In this document: positions 24,306-38,700 of the stretch, in pieces
Layout of the letters: each line of letters opens with the position of its first letter
Position numbering within the stretch: the first letter of the stretch is position 1
NCBI GenBank assembly: GCA_004194705.1
Contig: SADC01001288.1
Coordinates: 558,001-622,000, forward strand
Length of the DNA: 64,000 nucleotides
Reading direction: 5' to 3'
Origin: Ditylenchus dipsaci
Taxonomy: Eukaryota; Nematoda; Chromadorea; Rhabditida; Anguinidae
Position numbers and translations under genes: made by a program
Notes under the pieces: generated by a model
Told to the model about the DNA's origin: nothing
Seen by the model: the letters and a program-made list of their open reading frames with translations, nothing else
Databases searched by the model: none

Positions 24306-27289
24306 ATCAACTCAACAGTTTGGGTAGCAGCAGCATTTGGAGTGATAGTCGTGGTTATTGAAGGAGTTTATGTGAGGGGTACTTGAGAAGAAGGAGGGGA
24401 ATTATTCAATTTTTATGGAGGAATTGACTTGCTCTTGCAGCCACACTTCACACAGAACATGAAACAAAAGGCAGAGGACATGCCTTTTTCCTCCTCCATA
24501 TATTATGCTGACAGAACACCACACACTCTCCAGGGGATATAGCCACATCCATCGGCACTAACACTATGGATCTGCCAACTTGTGAAACAGCAAAAAATAT
24601 GATTATTTCCATGAAAACTAAAAGTATTGAAATAGGCCAACAAGTTGATCAGTAACAGTACTTGAATAACAGACAAACAATAGTACAGTCTGAGCAAGAC
24701 TCCCAGCTCAATTGTTTTTCAAATTAAGGCTTTAAAGACCGAAAACACAGCTTTTCCTGCTCTATATCTGTTCGCACTTGCTTCGGAAAAAGCTACCTTG
24801 GTCCTGCTTTTGGCTAATATTTCTGGCTAAAGTACACTATTTGGGGTAGCCCAAACATGCGTTTTTTCAAAGTCTAAATTTTTTTTAGACCCTGAAAATG
24901 ATAGAAAATGCGAAAAAAAAGTGTGGGAAGGACATTTTTCGAATTTTTTGGTCCTCTCTATGGTTTTCGGTCATTTTTAACTTGATTACCTCCGTTGGAC
25001 CTAAAAAGATAGAATTTAAACATAGTTTTGTTGACTGGCGCCTGACGCATAAAGAAATTCTGGCACGCATGTTTTTTCATGCATGCAGAGTCACTTTCTA
25101 GGGATTTGTGTCTAAGGTATGCGGGTGTGTGCGCATCTCAACTCCAAGCCCCAAGCACCCGAAGAGGCGCTCACTTACCATAGACAAAATTCCGAGAAGT
25201 ACTCTTGATCATGAATTGCATATAAAGTCTCTTTTTGCCCATCTCCAGTGACAAAACGAGGCAAGATACCGAAAATAACTAAAAATTATATGGGGGACCA
25301 AGGCAAAAAATGACCGAAAACCATAAGGGGAACCAAGGCAAACAAAAATTTGTTTTCCGAAAAATGTCCTTCCCACAATTTTTTTCGCATTTAATTGGTT
25401 TCAGTTTCTATGGGATACTTATACCTTGAAAAAACGCAAGCACTTGTTTACTTGAGGGGGAGGCGTGTGCTTTTTTGATCAACTATAAGTAGTGTTTAGA
25501 CGTCTTCTAAGTAATTTTTATACGCTAAAACGATAAAAAAGTTGTTTCCCAACAATTACCGTACTAAAAAGTTAGGTTCTCAAAAAAATTTTGGTTACCA
25601 TAAGTAGACCGATTGCCTTGGTCCCTCAAGCTTAATAAACTAAAAAGGGTACGTGGATATCCCTAAAAATACCGAAAATATGGGATTCAAACATAGTTTC
25701 GTTAGCTATGGCCTACCACATAAAGAAATTTTGGTATGTGTATTGTTTTTATGCATCCAGAGCTACTCCGAGTGATTGGTGTCTAAGGTATGTGGGTGTG
25801 CTCATCTCAACTCCAAGCAACTAAGACAAATTCGAGTCTAAAAAGTCGAAATTTCAAAATGCCCAGAACTTAATTTTTAATTGATTGATTTTTAGTTAAA
25901 GTCTTGCAAACTAAAAATTGTGAAAAGGATAAGTAAAAAGATTAGAAAGTCTAGGAAAAGGGCTTTCTTATGCGTGCAAAAAAATGCTGTATTGAATCAA
26001 TTTACTGCTCACCAGATTGAAGAAAAAACCACGCCTGACCTCTTGGGTCGTCGAGAAAATTTCGCTGTTTTAGCGCACTGTCCCTACAGTCGAACCTGGA
26101 TACAATATCAGTTCTATATAACACCGCCCGAAAATGAACCGCTTTGGTCAGCTTTGACTAAAATTCAGTCACCTGAAGCCTCCATACAACACACCCTAGG
26201 GTCGGATAACGGTCTAAATAAGAGTCTATAACTCCTTCAATGACCATCTACCCCTGAGGGTGGGAGAATCGTAATGATAACACGGGATTTCATCGTGTTT
26301 CCATCAGAATAGTCATTTGGATAGTCGTATTTATAAAAGTCGTGCTTTACTTCGGTCCCTTGGAGTGGTGTTGTATCCAGGTTTGAATGTAACAACGAAT
26401 TTTTCGATATTCCTGCTCAGCAGGTCAAAAACTCTCATAAAAACTGCTATTCTGGCCGGAATCTTCGTGATTAAATGACAAATGACTTTCAGCTGTTTAA
26501 AATAAAATATTATAATAACTGCTACTACATGCAGCATCCTGATCCAAACAAGTGCTTCAGTTAGTGAAACCAGATATGTCCAAGCATAAGTCATCCTATA
26601 TTTCACATCCACTAGCGGCAGAAAATGAAAGTCATCCAAATTTTTTCTCTTAACTATAAATTTTCTGAGTCAATCCTCTGATAAAACATCTTTGGACTGT
26701 TTGGCTCTTAATAAATGACCTCCGTCTGCTCAACTCCTCTTCTCTTGTTGCAATCAATCCTGTTGAGCAATCACCACAAGCACTAAAAGTTATGATTGTT
26801 ATAAGTGTATTGGCATCTCTCTTCTGGCAACAGAAGTTTGCTGCTGCTACTGCTGAAGGAGGGGATTAACAGGAAGGCAAAGAAGGAGCTCCTCCCTTGA
26901 CTACTCTCTCTATATATTATTACTAGTGTGTTGTTGTGAGAGGAGGTGGGCCACAAGAAATCAGATAGAAGTTTAATAATGGTGGCTATAAAGCATCAGC
27001 TTTGACCCCCTCGCCGCCGGCAGCAGCACTTATTAAAAGCTTTGGGTGGCTAGCTAGGCCCCTTAAGATCATTTACAAACACCACCGGTATTTCTTTGCC
27101 GATTTTCAGTTGGGGGAAAAGTCACACATTTTTCGTTTGGGCTGATGCATTGTTGTGTCTAGAGAGTTTCGACTGTATGGTTTTTAACTTAGCTAGCTGC
27201 ATAGTACAGTCTAACTGTAAGCTTATTAGACGTATGGTTCCGATTGTTTTTGTACTGTATGTTTATCAACTGTGAAGTCAACTACAAAC

Positions 27290-28059
27290 TAGAGATAGAA
27301 ACGCCGTTTTGCGATGTTTTTGAGTTCCGCCTATTTTTTAGACAACTTTTGTAAGCCAGAGCTTAATTTTTATAACACACCTTTCTAACAACTTTTAATG
27401 TTTAACAACATGCTGTGATTGGATTTCCGTAATTAACTTTCTAATTTCCAGAAAACAGCCTCTCAAAAAAACATCTCAAAGAGGAATTTCATTTTTCGGC
27501 TTGCGATGTTTTTGAGAGCTTTTTTCATAAACATTTTGTTATAATTTTCACTAGATGTTATATACCGAAATGTAGCTCAATCAAAGTTAGCTGAGGAACG
27601 TGAAGTGTGTTTGACCATACGTTTCCATCATCATCGTCAAAATTGAGCCGAAACATGACAGAAATGACAATCAAAAAAATAATTTCACCTCATGTTTCGG
27701 CTCAATTTTGACGATGATGTAAAAAACGTATGGTTAAACAAACTTCACGTTCCTCAGCTAACTTTCATTGAGCTACATTTTGGTATATAACATCTAGTAA
27801 AAATTATAACAAAATGTTTATGAAAAAAAGCTCTCAAAAAACATCGCAAGCCGAAAAATGAAATTCCTCTTCGAGATGTTTTTTTGAGAGGCTGTTTTCT
27901 GGAAATTAGAAAGTTAATTACGGAAATCCAATCACACCATGCTGTTAAGCATTAAAAGTTGTAAGAAAGGTGTGTTATAAAAATTAAGCTCTGGCTTACA
28001 AAAGTTGGCTAAAAAATAGGCGGAACTCAAAACATCGCAAAACGGCGTTTCTATCTCTA
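27290..28059. mobile_element. 770-bp near-perfect palindrome, hAT-like, 8-bp TSD CTACAAAC
   Basis: The two halves of about 380 bp are reverse complements with only scattered differences. The ends are TAGAGATAGAAACGCCG and its complement. CTACAAAC flanks both sides (27282-27289 and 28060-28067). The centre near 27660-27690 is a short unpaired loop between TGAGCCGAAACATG and CATGTTTCGGCTCA. There is no coding capacity. Confidence 0.9.
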
Positions 28060-29091
28060 CTACAAACCTTTTGGTATTAAATTCACCTCAAAAAGGTATT
28101 TGACTGATTTCATATCACAGCCGTATTGTATGCTGATCTTGTTTAATCTTTTACGGTTGTTTCTACAGTCTAATCTCAATGCCTAAATTGTGCTATACCC
28201 CAGCACTGAATCTAGTTGGGGACCGAGGCAAATTTTTTACCAAAAATTTTTGTATTAAAATGACTAGAAAGTGTAAATAAAGTGTTTTTTTAATATTTTT
28301 GCAAAAAAAAAAAATAATACAATTTAATGCTGGGGGTACAAGTGAGTGCTGGGGTATAGTACAAGTGCTCCCTCTCGATAAACTGGCATTCTTGCGGACC
28401 AGCCTGGGGTGCCAGTTTATTGGGATGTCACTTTGCCTAATTTCTTTGTCGGCCAGCCAAATAGTGCTTTTTTGGTTTGTCGAGAGTGCCAGTCTATTGG
28501 AGTGTTAGTTCAACGCGAGTCAACTGTATTATTATCCAACATTAAGCGGTGATGTGTGCATCAAAAATTTAAAGTGCTAATTAGTCAAATACCGTGTCAA
28601 TTTTCGTAAAGGCAGGAACCAGCAGTGCTTCTAGTTAACTCAGTAGATGGCAGTCCAGATACTGAATATAGATGTTTGAAAAATTTACGTATGCAGCTCT
28701 TTGCTCCATAGATTTCCCCGGAAGAATCGATGACCATAGCTAAGCTACCTGAGAGCTGCTTGGGAAAAATAAAAGACGCTACTCGTTAATACCACCTCCC
28801 CCCTCCAAAAAGCCACTCCGAAATACCTGGAGAATCCGTGCGGTTATTTTCAAAAAGCTTTTGGTGGCATCGGGGTTTTTTTATATGAATTTTGAAATAA
28901 TTTTTCAGAAATTAAGTACTCATTTTATAGCTAAGATTCTGAGCTACGAAATAATTGGTCAACTTTTGAAAAATGATTTAAATTTTTTAAAGAAAAAACA
29001 CAATGCCACAAAAAGCTTTTTTTTTAAATAACCGCACGGACTTTCCGGACAACCTAATACAATCCGACGCAGAATTAAACAGACTTTTATA

Positions 29092-29517
29092 CAGTCGAGT
29101 CTCTACTTAACATACACCCCAAAAAGTTCGTTCCCGCCTAGGTTCCGACCTTTTTTAACCCCACCTTTTCAAATTTTTTCCGGTTCGCTTTTGACAGCCT
29201 GGTCCCAAATATCGCAAGGGTTCCAAATTTTCAGATCCTTTTTGCAAAAAAAAAACAATGACTTCAACATTTAAAAAGTAAAAATTCCCATTAACATACA
29301 CCTTTTTTGGATTTAGGTGTATCTTAATGGAAATTTTTGCTTTTTAAATGTCAAAATTATTATCTTTTGCAATAACGATCGGCAGAATCGGAATCCTTGC
29401 GATATTTGGGACCAGGCTGTCAAAAGCGAATTTAAAAAATTTGAAAAGGTGGTTAAAAAGTGTCGGACCTTAGGCGGGAACGAACTTTTGGGTGTATGTT
29501 AAACAGAGACTCGACTG
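29092..29517. mobile_element. pogo-like MITE, TA-flanked
   Basis: The ends CAGTCGAGTCTCTACTTAAC and GTTAAACAGAGACTCGACTG pair, with TA on both sides. The next segment AAAAGTTCGTTCCCGCCTAG is shared with elements at 47842 and 59406. The centre repeats the subterminal word as ACATACACC / GGTGTATCTTAA. CAGT...ACTG ends with TA duplications fit the Tc1/mariner-pogo group. Confidence 0.8.
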
Positions 29518-29753
29518 TATGGTACTTTTCTGTGTTTTTTCAAGTGCTTTTTTGTAGAAAAAGTGGAAACAAAAGTCCTATTTTCAAAAACAGCAATTCT
29601 TAGCTAAAAACTTATTTTTGAGTACCTTATTTTTCCAGTAACTCCACGTTTAAAAACTGTTGGCCATTAACTATAAACACTTTAACTATAGGTCACTCCG
29701 AACAGCTAATAATTTTATTGTGAAACCTAATTTTCTTTATTGCCTTGCCTAGA

Positions 29754-32700
29754 ATGCCTCCAGACAAGATGTTGAAGAGCAAGAGCTCCATGATCGCGAT
29801 CACACTGGCTGGCCTGTCTCTGCTCGTCATTTGCTTGATTGCTATCTGGTTGCTGATTTCTGGAGCAAGCCGCAAGTCCGGCATTAGTGAAATGGAGCTG
29901 GCATCGTCAAGTTCTGACAATTTTACTGAAAGTCCTAATTCCGATCTGTCAGCAACTTCAAGTACAAGAATCAACAACAACGCCACTACCCTGAATCCAG
30001 TTCCCTCTGTGATTGTTCCTAGTCAAAAAAGTCTCGCAACCAACACTATTACGAGTACAATGTCTTCTATTGCACAAGAAACCTTACCTTCAAAGACTAC
30101 TACTGAAATCACCCTGCCTTCTACGGCAAAACCTATTAACGAAGTCTGTTTTATAATTGTGATAGAAAAATGGGCGCTAGTATAGGATAACCTGGCAAAA
30201 ACCTGAAACCCATAAATTTGACCTTATAAAAATCGCTGTAACTAGCCTTTGGAACAGCAAGTTTAGGCTTATCCCTTAGGCTTGAGGGTAGGGCAGCGTA
30301 CGGAAGGTATGAATGATAAGTAGTTTGCGGACTTTTCTGGGGTCTGGCACATATATTTCGGTACTCTTTACTTAAGCTTTAAAGGACATAAGCTCTAGGG
30401 GAGGGGGGGTTATTCTATACTAGGGTCGAAAAATGCTTTTGAATAATTTTTTACAGTCAAGTGCTCAAATGTTGCAGTTACAGTCAACTCTGGATCTAAG
30501 AACACTTTTTTTTAAATTAGGCGCTCCAATATCTGGAAAATTTCAATTTTTACAAAAGTATTCGGTAGAATCGAATTTTTTGCAGTTTTCAGTAATAGAC
30601 TAGTCAATCGAATTCAGCAAAAATTTAAATTACCGTATTTTCTCTAATAATGACCCCTCTCTAATAATGACCCCCCCCCTTATTTTTGACTAGGATTTCA
30701 GAGTTAAGGCCATTTTTGATTGACAATTTCGGAATTTTTGAGGGTTGAAAAATAATGACCCGGGTCATTATTAAGAAAATACGGTAGTTTGTTTCTAGTA
30801 AGATTATAAAAACCGAAAACTTTGAGTCAGATCTGTTATGAATAGAGTCAGTTATAAAAAGAAGTTGACGCTACTCTGATATACGAGAAGTTACAAGAAG
30901 TTTTTTTTCATAAAGTTATCGGCAATGAGAATTCGCCCAATTAGGTCCAAGTTTTTAGACTCTTTTTTAGTTTAAATTAGGATTTTTGTGACAATTTTTG
31001 CTTCAAATCAAAAAGGCAAATATTTAAACGACTTTTTCTAAAAGTGATGAATCGATGAGGTAAAAAATAAATTTTGTTTTCTGGCTTGCTTTAAACTTTA
31101 ACATGTTTGTGCTACATTTTGCAAGCATGTTTCAACAAATAGTATTACATCAGAAACAAGGAAAATGCAGGATTGCTGACAGATTTTTTGCTTCAAAAAC
31201 AAGTCTTCTAAATATTGGCCGCTTTGAGTAAAATCAAAAAATTGTTACGAAAATCGAAATTCGAACTTGAACTCGAAGTAGTTGAATGAACCATGAGCAA
31301 ATTTGTAATTTAATTACAAAGCTCTTTTTTATTCAAGAAAACTTTTTGATTGAAATTTTTTTGTCTGAGAAAAAATGAAAAAAAACTGAAGCAGTCAACC
31401 ACTGATCATTTAAACATGTCCAATCCTACCGTTTCACTTTTTTGGTGTTCCACAAAATATATTTGATTTGGCAAGAGCATAGTGTTGAAATTTTTTAATC
31501 ATTACCGTATTTATTCTAATAAGCGCCCCGGGCGCTTATTTTTCAAACCCCAAAAATCGGAAAATTTGAAATTTGATTTCGAGATTTTTGGGTGCTCAAC
31601 CAAAATCTAAAAAGTGGAATCGGTAGAGCTCGTGGGAGTTAAGAAGACATATCAAACAGCTTTGCAAAATATTGCTTCTACACTGAGATCCAGACCCTCG
31701 AAGTCGATGGGGGCGCTTATTAGGGCGGGGGCGCTTATTAGAGGAAATACGGTAATTTGCAGGTAACTATGCCTACACGTGCCCAACATGTGCCGTTTTG
31801 TGAATTTCCAGCCGATTTCAAATCTTCCTGTCCACAAATTCGGTAATCAACATATTCTAAAACCGAATTATGACCGAAATACTTACGCATTCAGACAATC
31901 TACGACCAACGATAAGTCCAACACTTTCTTGCAGAACAGCCTTGATGTCAAATTGTCCAGTCTGATTAGGCAGTAGAATATGCGCTCAATTTGTCTATCG
32001 TGGACCAAAGTCAGCACTTGTTGTCCGGAAGTCTGGATTTGTTGTTTGAAGTGTTGAAGGAAGGAAATAGTCAGTTTTTGTATGTTTTACTATTCGAAAA
32101 ACCTTCATGTTATTTCAGGTATTGCCTTGCATGCTGGACGCAATATACGGTTTATTGAACAAAATCAGATTTCTATTTGGATTTGCAATGAAGGTTATTT
32201 TTTTATAAAAGTTTTTGGCTTTTTTTGATTAAGTTTTATTCTACACCAAGTTTAAAGGGGTTTTTAAGGTGCGCTGACGCTCACTTATTCAGAATTCATA
32301 ATTTTGCCCTGTCAATTCAAACAAGTTTCCTACTCAGTGAACTTCTGTACAAATTTTCCAGTACTTGTTTACCTGACCCCCCCCCCTGTGGAAAAAGAGC
32401 AGTACAGTCTACCCTTGCCCAATCCCAATCTTAAAAAGCAGTATTTGAAATATACTTGTAGTTTAGCAGTTCTAATACTACTCTTTTTCGATTTCCAGCT
32501 TAGTTTCTGACAAAAGTATACCGAAAATCTAATTCTAGGCTTTGCTTAGTTAGCTATCAATAGCTAACCGTCTATAGCTAACTGTAATTTACAGCCAACT
32601 GCATTTTGGTTAACTATGACCAACTATGAATTTCAGTTGACTGTAGCTGAATTTACATTAATCAATTGTGGCTAGCAGTCACCTCAAAACAAATTTATCG

Positions 32701-35700
32701 AAATGAAAATGCTTTGGAAAAAATTTCAGGAGAAAAACTGTGTCCTAAATCAATAACCCGTATATTGGACAAACAATTATTGGTGATAGGACTGGAAAAA
32801 ACACTACAACCCCGCACTGCTATCCGTCTAAAAATCGGAAAATTTGAAAGTGAAATTGCCTCCAATCCTGGCTTGACATCTCAAATTCCCTCTAAATGGG
32901 AAAAAGACCGAGCATGGATTGTGTCTTCTTATAACTTGGAAAATGGATCTCGACTTGTGTATCCTGGAGTGGATGAAGATGACGTCATGGCTACTCTGAA
33001 GTTGTGTATTAAACATCCAAAAGAAACTTTTGCCAGGTAATAATTGACATTGTTTTCAATTTGAGACGCTAAGCGTTAAGAAATCCCTCTCTCGGAACAA
33101 CACCCCCCGCCCAAAAAAACGGTACCCCAAAAAACATACATTTTTTTAAATGCTGAAATTAGTACGGGTTGTCCCTGAGCCTAAGGCCTAGAACCCAAAG
33201 TCTAAGGGCTAAGCTTAAAAGTTATTAAGGGGGGGAGGTATTAACGAGCGGCGCCCAATTATAATTACCAACAATATTCACAGAAGTAACATGCCCCAAA
33301 GAAGTGCAGCAGAAGAAAGTTCCTGGACAAGCACATGCTTTCACGAGACCCCGTCAATAAACACAAAACACTTTGCATTCCTTCTCTTCGATAATCTAAA
33401 GCTGCTAACTGGTACAGAAAGAACCAATGTGGAAGTATTTGTAGGTATGTTTATTGAGTCAGATGCTTAATTATCTAAATATAAGGTCGCAGCTCAATAA
33501 ATTTTAAAATATTTTTACAGGCAAACATTTGCAACCAGAAAACTGTCAGTGGATTATAGAAGAGACTTTTAAGGTGATATTTTGAAACTTTTTACTTATA
33601 AATTGATCTGTTTATTGCGGTTGGCGAAATTGCTTTTTGATAACAAAAAATGCACCAAAAAGACAAACTTTAAAATTGATATCGATTTTATTCAGATTAA
33701 ATAAAAATTTAGACGTTGCAAAAAATTGCTTCTATGACGTCAATGGCATATCCTTTGGTGACTATTAAATAATTTTGATCCTAGTAGCGAATGACCCCCA
33801 TCGCAGAATTGACAAAAACATTCAAAAATAGGTCTAAAAATGCGTAGGACCCAGCTAGGGAACGAACTTTTGGGGCTGTCCGTTTATCCAGGTTCGACTG
33901 TATAGGGTAAGGCACGACACTATGTAATGTTCCCTTGTTAGAGAAAAGTTTAGGAAGGAAAAGGCAAAATGGTGGTGGCAGGAATCGAACCTGCAGCTTG
34001 CAGTTATCCGGGCTGATGTGCTACTATTACACTACGCCGACACCTCTTCCTTCTTTTCCTAAGGGTCTATGCATATCTGCTCTCTTTACACAAGCAAAAA
34101 GTACCAAAAATATGTCCCAGACCCCAGAAAAAGTGCGTAAGACATTTCTCACTCACAACTTCCGTAGGATGGCCTACTCCTGAGCCCAAGTCCTGAGCCT
34201 AAACTTTTTGTTCCAAAGGGTAGTTACAGCGATTTTTATAAGGAAAATTTTTTAGGGGGGGGGGTTGTTCGCTACTAGCATCACGATTTTATGTGCTGTT
34301 ATCAAACTTAACTTCATTACAGGAAAAACTGACTATTGTGTCTGTCCCGCTTGCCACTGATGCCACCCACAGTTATGGTTTGATTCAAATCAAGGACACT
34401 ATGTTCGAATATCCTAAATACTTTGAACCGCACAGTTTGTTGACTAGGTCGGTCTTTTTAAAATGTTTCCAAGCAAATTCAAAGCCCCATAAATTTAGTC
34501 AAGTGGTACAACAGTGGATTTCCAACATCATCACAATTTGCGATAAATGCATTCAGGTTGGCAACAAATGTGTTTGTTTAAAAATTGATCGGCAACTACT
34601 CAAAGTTGGCTTGTCTGTTTGTCCTGGGGCTGAAAATAAACAAAGGGTCGTTTGAAAAGCCTCGTTTATCATCAGACTGACAAGTTCATAAATAAATGTG
34701 CTGACAGCTGTTGCTAGCTGGCGAGGTTGAAATTGAGATAGGTGGGCAAGTAATAAATGTTGCCAATTAGTTAACGAGTGTTTTATTGGCTGTGAACCAG
34801 GGGTGGGACGGAAGACAAAAAAAGTCGGAACAAAAATCGGAACCGGAAGTAAAGAAATTTCAAAACCGGAAGTCGGAAATCGGAAGAAAAAAATGCCGGA
34901 AATCGGAAGACGGAAATCGGAAGAAATTATAAAAAAATTCCAATTTTTTTAGTACTTATATCTTTTACTTCACCACCCCAAATTTTTGAAAAGTGGACCA
35001 AAGCACGTCCTTCACTTTTATCTCTCTTCAATACGATAGAAGAAACATTTCTGGACAGTTTTTGGTCTGAAAATTTTAATTTTTCTCATAAATTTTGACT
35101 TTAACTTTTTAAAGGTTATATGGTCTTTTCAAGGTATTTCAGGGTCATTTTTCGGTTATTTATCACATTTTTAGGCATAGACTTTGGCAAGAGTAGATCA
35201 GCATACCTTATTCATTCTAATTATGCTTCAGTCTCTGTTATTCATCCAGCTTTTAATAAAGCCTCACTCCCGACGGGGTACTATAGAGGCCTTTTTCAAC
35301 CTCGAAGATAGGTTGAATGATAAGGGTTGGTCCTTATGAGAAAAAACCCCATTGGTCCTTATTAGAATAAATACGGTTAAACGGAAGTCAAAAAGGACTC
35401 AAACATATCTTCCCAATTACAAAAAAATATTAAAAATTTATTAAAATATGTTTCTTTTATCATACAAAAGAAAATAAAAATAGCTAAGGACTTGTTTTTA
35501 AGTCACTTTTCAAAAATTTTGGGGGTCGGGGAGTGAACGGAACAGTACCGAAAAAAATTCTACGTTAACTGCTTTCTTCTGAGATTTCCGAAATTTGCCC
35601 TTTTTTCGGATATCGGAAGCAAAAAAATTGCCGGAAATCGGAATTCCATCCCACCCCTGCTGTAAACACACACATAGGTTAGAATAGAATTTAGTCGGAT

Positions 35701-38700
35701 TTTTTGGTGTAAACGTCACGTGGAGATTATAAAAAATGGTACTATAAGAAATGGTCTACTTGGTGAAAAGAATATTTGAGTATCGACACAACACTAGCTA
35801 TTTCACATCGTTTATTGAAGCATAAATACATATTACACATAAAGATGGCTATATACAATGCAAATATTTACGATCATGTGATACTGGAACCATTCCTGCG
35901 ACTTTGAGTTATGGGTGTGCCACTCTCTTTTGTAACATCAGCTGAGACCCATTTTGAAGGGCAATCCTCTCAGCATTCACAACATTTATCGAACGATAGG
36001 CAGCGATGATCAGCGAAATGCTTAGGAAGAGAGCTAACACATTGAACAGAAGGAAACCAAAAAGCACAGCAACCACTTTAGGGTAATCATCCGACATCAA
36101 GTTAAATCAACAAAAAGCCCAAAGAGAGAATAGCCAAGGCTGGCCAAATGACGCGGAACAAAAACGCCCTTAAAATATAACTAAACTTTAATGCACCAAA
36201 TAGAAGAAAAACTTGCATTGAGGACGATACTTGCAGTATAAAGGCAAGTGAAATTCCAAAATGAGCTGCGATAACCATCAATGGCCCGATTGCCGCTATT
36301 GATAGAAAGCCGAGTTCCAGTCCTATCCAAATTGCATTCAATTGTAGACCCACGAGTGCATAGATTTCCACGCCAAGTTGACCGGCACTGAGAAAAAGCA
36401 TCAACGAGGCAAGAACAACCGCAGCGATCTAAAAACAAACACATTCGAAAACGAACATCAAAATAATATGAAAATATCACTCGACAAGGACAACACAAAC
36501 ATCTATCTTCATGTTTCTTAGAACTTGGGTTCAACTGCTGATTCGCCAGAGATTGCTGCTGATACATCTGAGCGCTAGCATACTCACCCGGCACACCAAA
36601 CCCAATATTTTGCAGGCGCAATTCCTCAGCATTCAAAACTTTAACACACCGGACACTAGATATGACCAACATGATGAGCAGGGTGATTATCAAAGCAGGC
36701 ACAAAAATGACCCCAATAACCAGCAATGTTCCAAAGCGATTAGCAACACATAGCCATAGACCGATCAACAGTACAGCTCCATAATGAACCAGAGATACTA
36801 CCTAAAATGGCATCTGCTTTTAGAAAGTAAAATAAAAATGGTAATGAAAACTAACGCAAATCACCTCACCGCTAATATAGAGGCACGATGAATCGTTAAA
36901 ATAAGCTAAGACCACCATCACAGATCCGACTATTTGAAGAAGCACAAGAGCGAGATCAATGTAATATCCTAGGTTACCGTAAGACTTGCTCATCACATAG
37001 ATATTCAAGCCACCATGAATAGCGCTGACAATGAGGACTGCAATGGCGAATACATTAGCGGCGACCTACAATTAGCAATTCGTCAAATTAAGTCATGATT
37101 CAAACAAAAGAAAAGCATTACGCGACAAGAGCAACCCATAAATCGGTCGTTGCATGGCTTGAAATTAACGGCCCACTGCTGTTGTGTCTGCTGGTACATC
37201 TGTGGCTTCTGACGAGACTGGCACATTTGCTGATCCATTTGCGGCGTCTCAGGATAAGTTTGCTGCGGCTGGTGCTGATACGGATATTGCTGCTGATAAG
37301 GCTGAGGAAAAGACTGCTGATTTGTTTGCTGCTGAGAATGCGGTCCAGAAAGTGCTTGCTTAGAATGAGATGATCGCTTGGACTCTGGAGCTCGTTCCAT
37401 TTTCAACTGTAATTTGGTAAATACATGGTGAATAAGGAAATTTCCCGTTTTTTTTCGCAAAGACAACTACGAAATACATTGCAATCTGGGGTAAAGTCTG
37501 GTGTCGAGCCTTAGGCGGAAACACAAACATTTTTTTTATTGATTCCCGCTTGTATTCTAACTCAAACTTTATCTCCGAATATGTGAACGTGTTGAAGTTG
37601 GAGTTGGAATATAAAGTGTTTCCTATGCAATCTACAGGGTGTTTTAAGAAATTACGTGGTTTTAAATTGGCCATAATTTTTCTATAGGTTGTTATTAAAA
37701 ATTCTGTTTCATATATCGTTTTTAGAGTTGTCCAATGGGGAATTTGCCCATGGCTCTAAGTGAATTCGTCAACCGGTGACCTCAAAATCAGCCGAAGAGT
37801 ACGGCGAAATGGGCGACCGGACAAATTCAGATTTATTTGATTTTGTCGCTGTAAATTTTTCACGCGACAAGTTCAGAAAAAATTGAACTTGTCGCGCGAC
37901 AAATTCAGATTTTTCGGATTTTGTCGTGCGACATTCTCTGAAAAAATTTGATTTTCTCGCGCGACATTTTCAGAAAAAATCTGAATTTGTCCGGTCGCCG
38001 CGAAATTTTCCTTAAGTTTGAAATGAATGATTTTGTGATCTATTATTGGTCGTTCCACTTGTTTTATAGCGAAATGTGACCCTAGTATAGAATACGACTT
38101 GTAATTTGTCAGGACGCCATACGACTTGATACATCAACTTGATACACTGACGACTTGATACATCGACTTGATACACTTTCCGAAAAGTGGCTCGAAAATT
38201 TCCTAAGTATACCGTTATTATCATGTTTTTCAACATGGGCCGTGGCAAAAAGAGACTCTATATGCATTTTATGATCAAGAGTCTTGCTCGGAATCATGTC
38301 TAAGGTTAAACAACAACACTAACCAACTCTCAAGCCCCCTGCGCCCCTTCGGGGGCTTGGAGTTGAGATGCGCACACCTGAGTAACTTAGACACAAATCA
38401 CTCGAAAGTGACTCTGCATGCATGAAAAGCATGCATACCAGAGTTTATTTATGCGGTAGGCCCCACTATTCAAAACTATATTCAACATTTTGCTTTTTAC
38501 TCAAAAGTGATCTTTTTTTCGTTTACTTTTCCACCCCAATACAGCCTTGAATTCCTTTAAAATGGTCAAAAAGGTACTTTTGGATGTCTCTAAAACTTAA
38601 TTTTCAAGCTTCTTTTTGGAAGATGTATCAAGTTGATGTATCAAGTTGACAGTGTATCAAGTCGATGTATCAAGTCGTCAGTGTATCAAGTTGATGTATC

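Larger units (their letters stand above)
24306..29753. other. Intergenic repeat-rich region between ZP and M1-like genes
   Basis: No coding exon could be supported. 24830-25400 is a foldback whose arms share GTGTGGGAAGGACATTTTTCG and its complement. Around 25080-25170 it carries the words GTGTCTAAGGTATG and GCGCATCTCAACTCCAAGC, which recur at 25785, 38360, 55400 and 57580. 26089-26392 has pogo-like ends CAGTCGAACCTGGATACAAT / GTTGTATCCAGGTTTGA. 28190-28360 has paired GTGCTATACCCCAGCACT and AGTGCTGGGGTATAGTAC. Two better-defined elements are listed separately. Confidence 0.5.

Noticed and set aside
33969..34045. A functional tRNA gene on the minus strand
   Set aside because: Only the T-arm is perfect. 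The anticodon stem and acceptor stem are broken and position 33 is not T.
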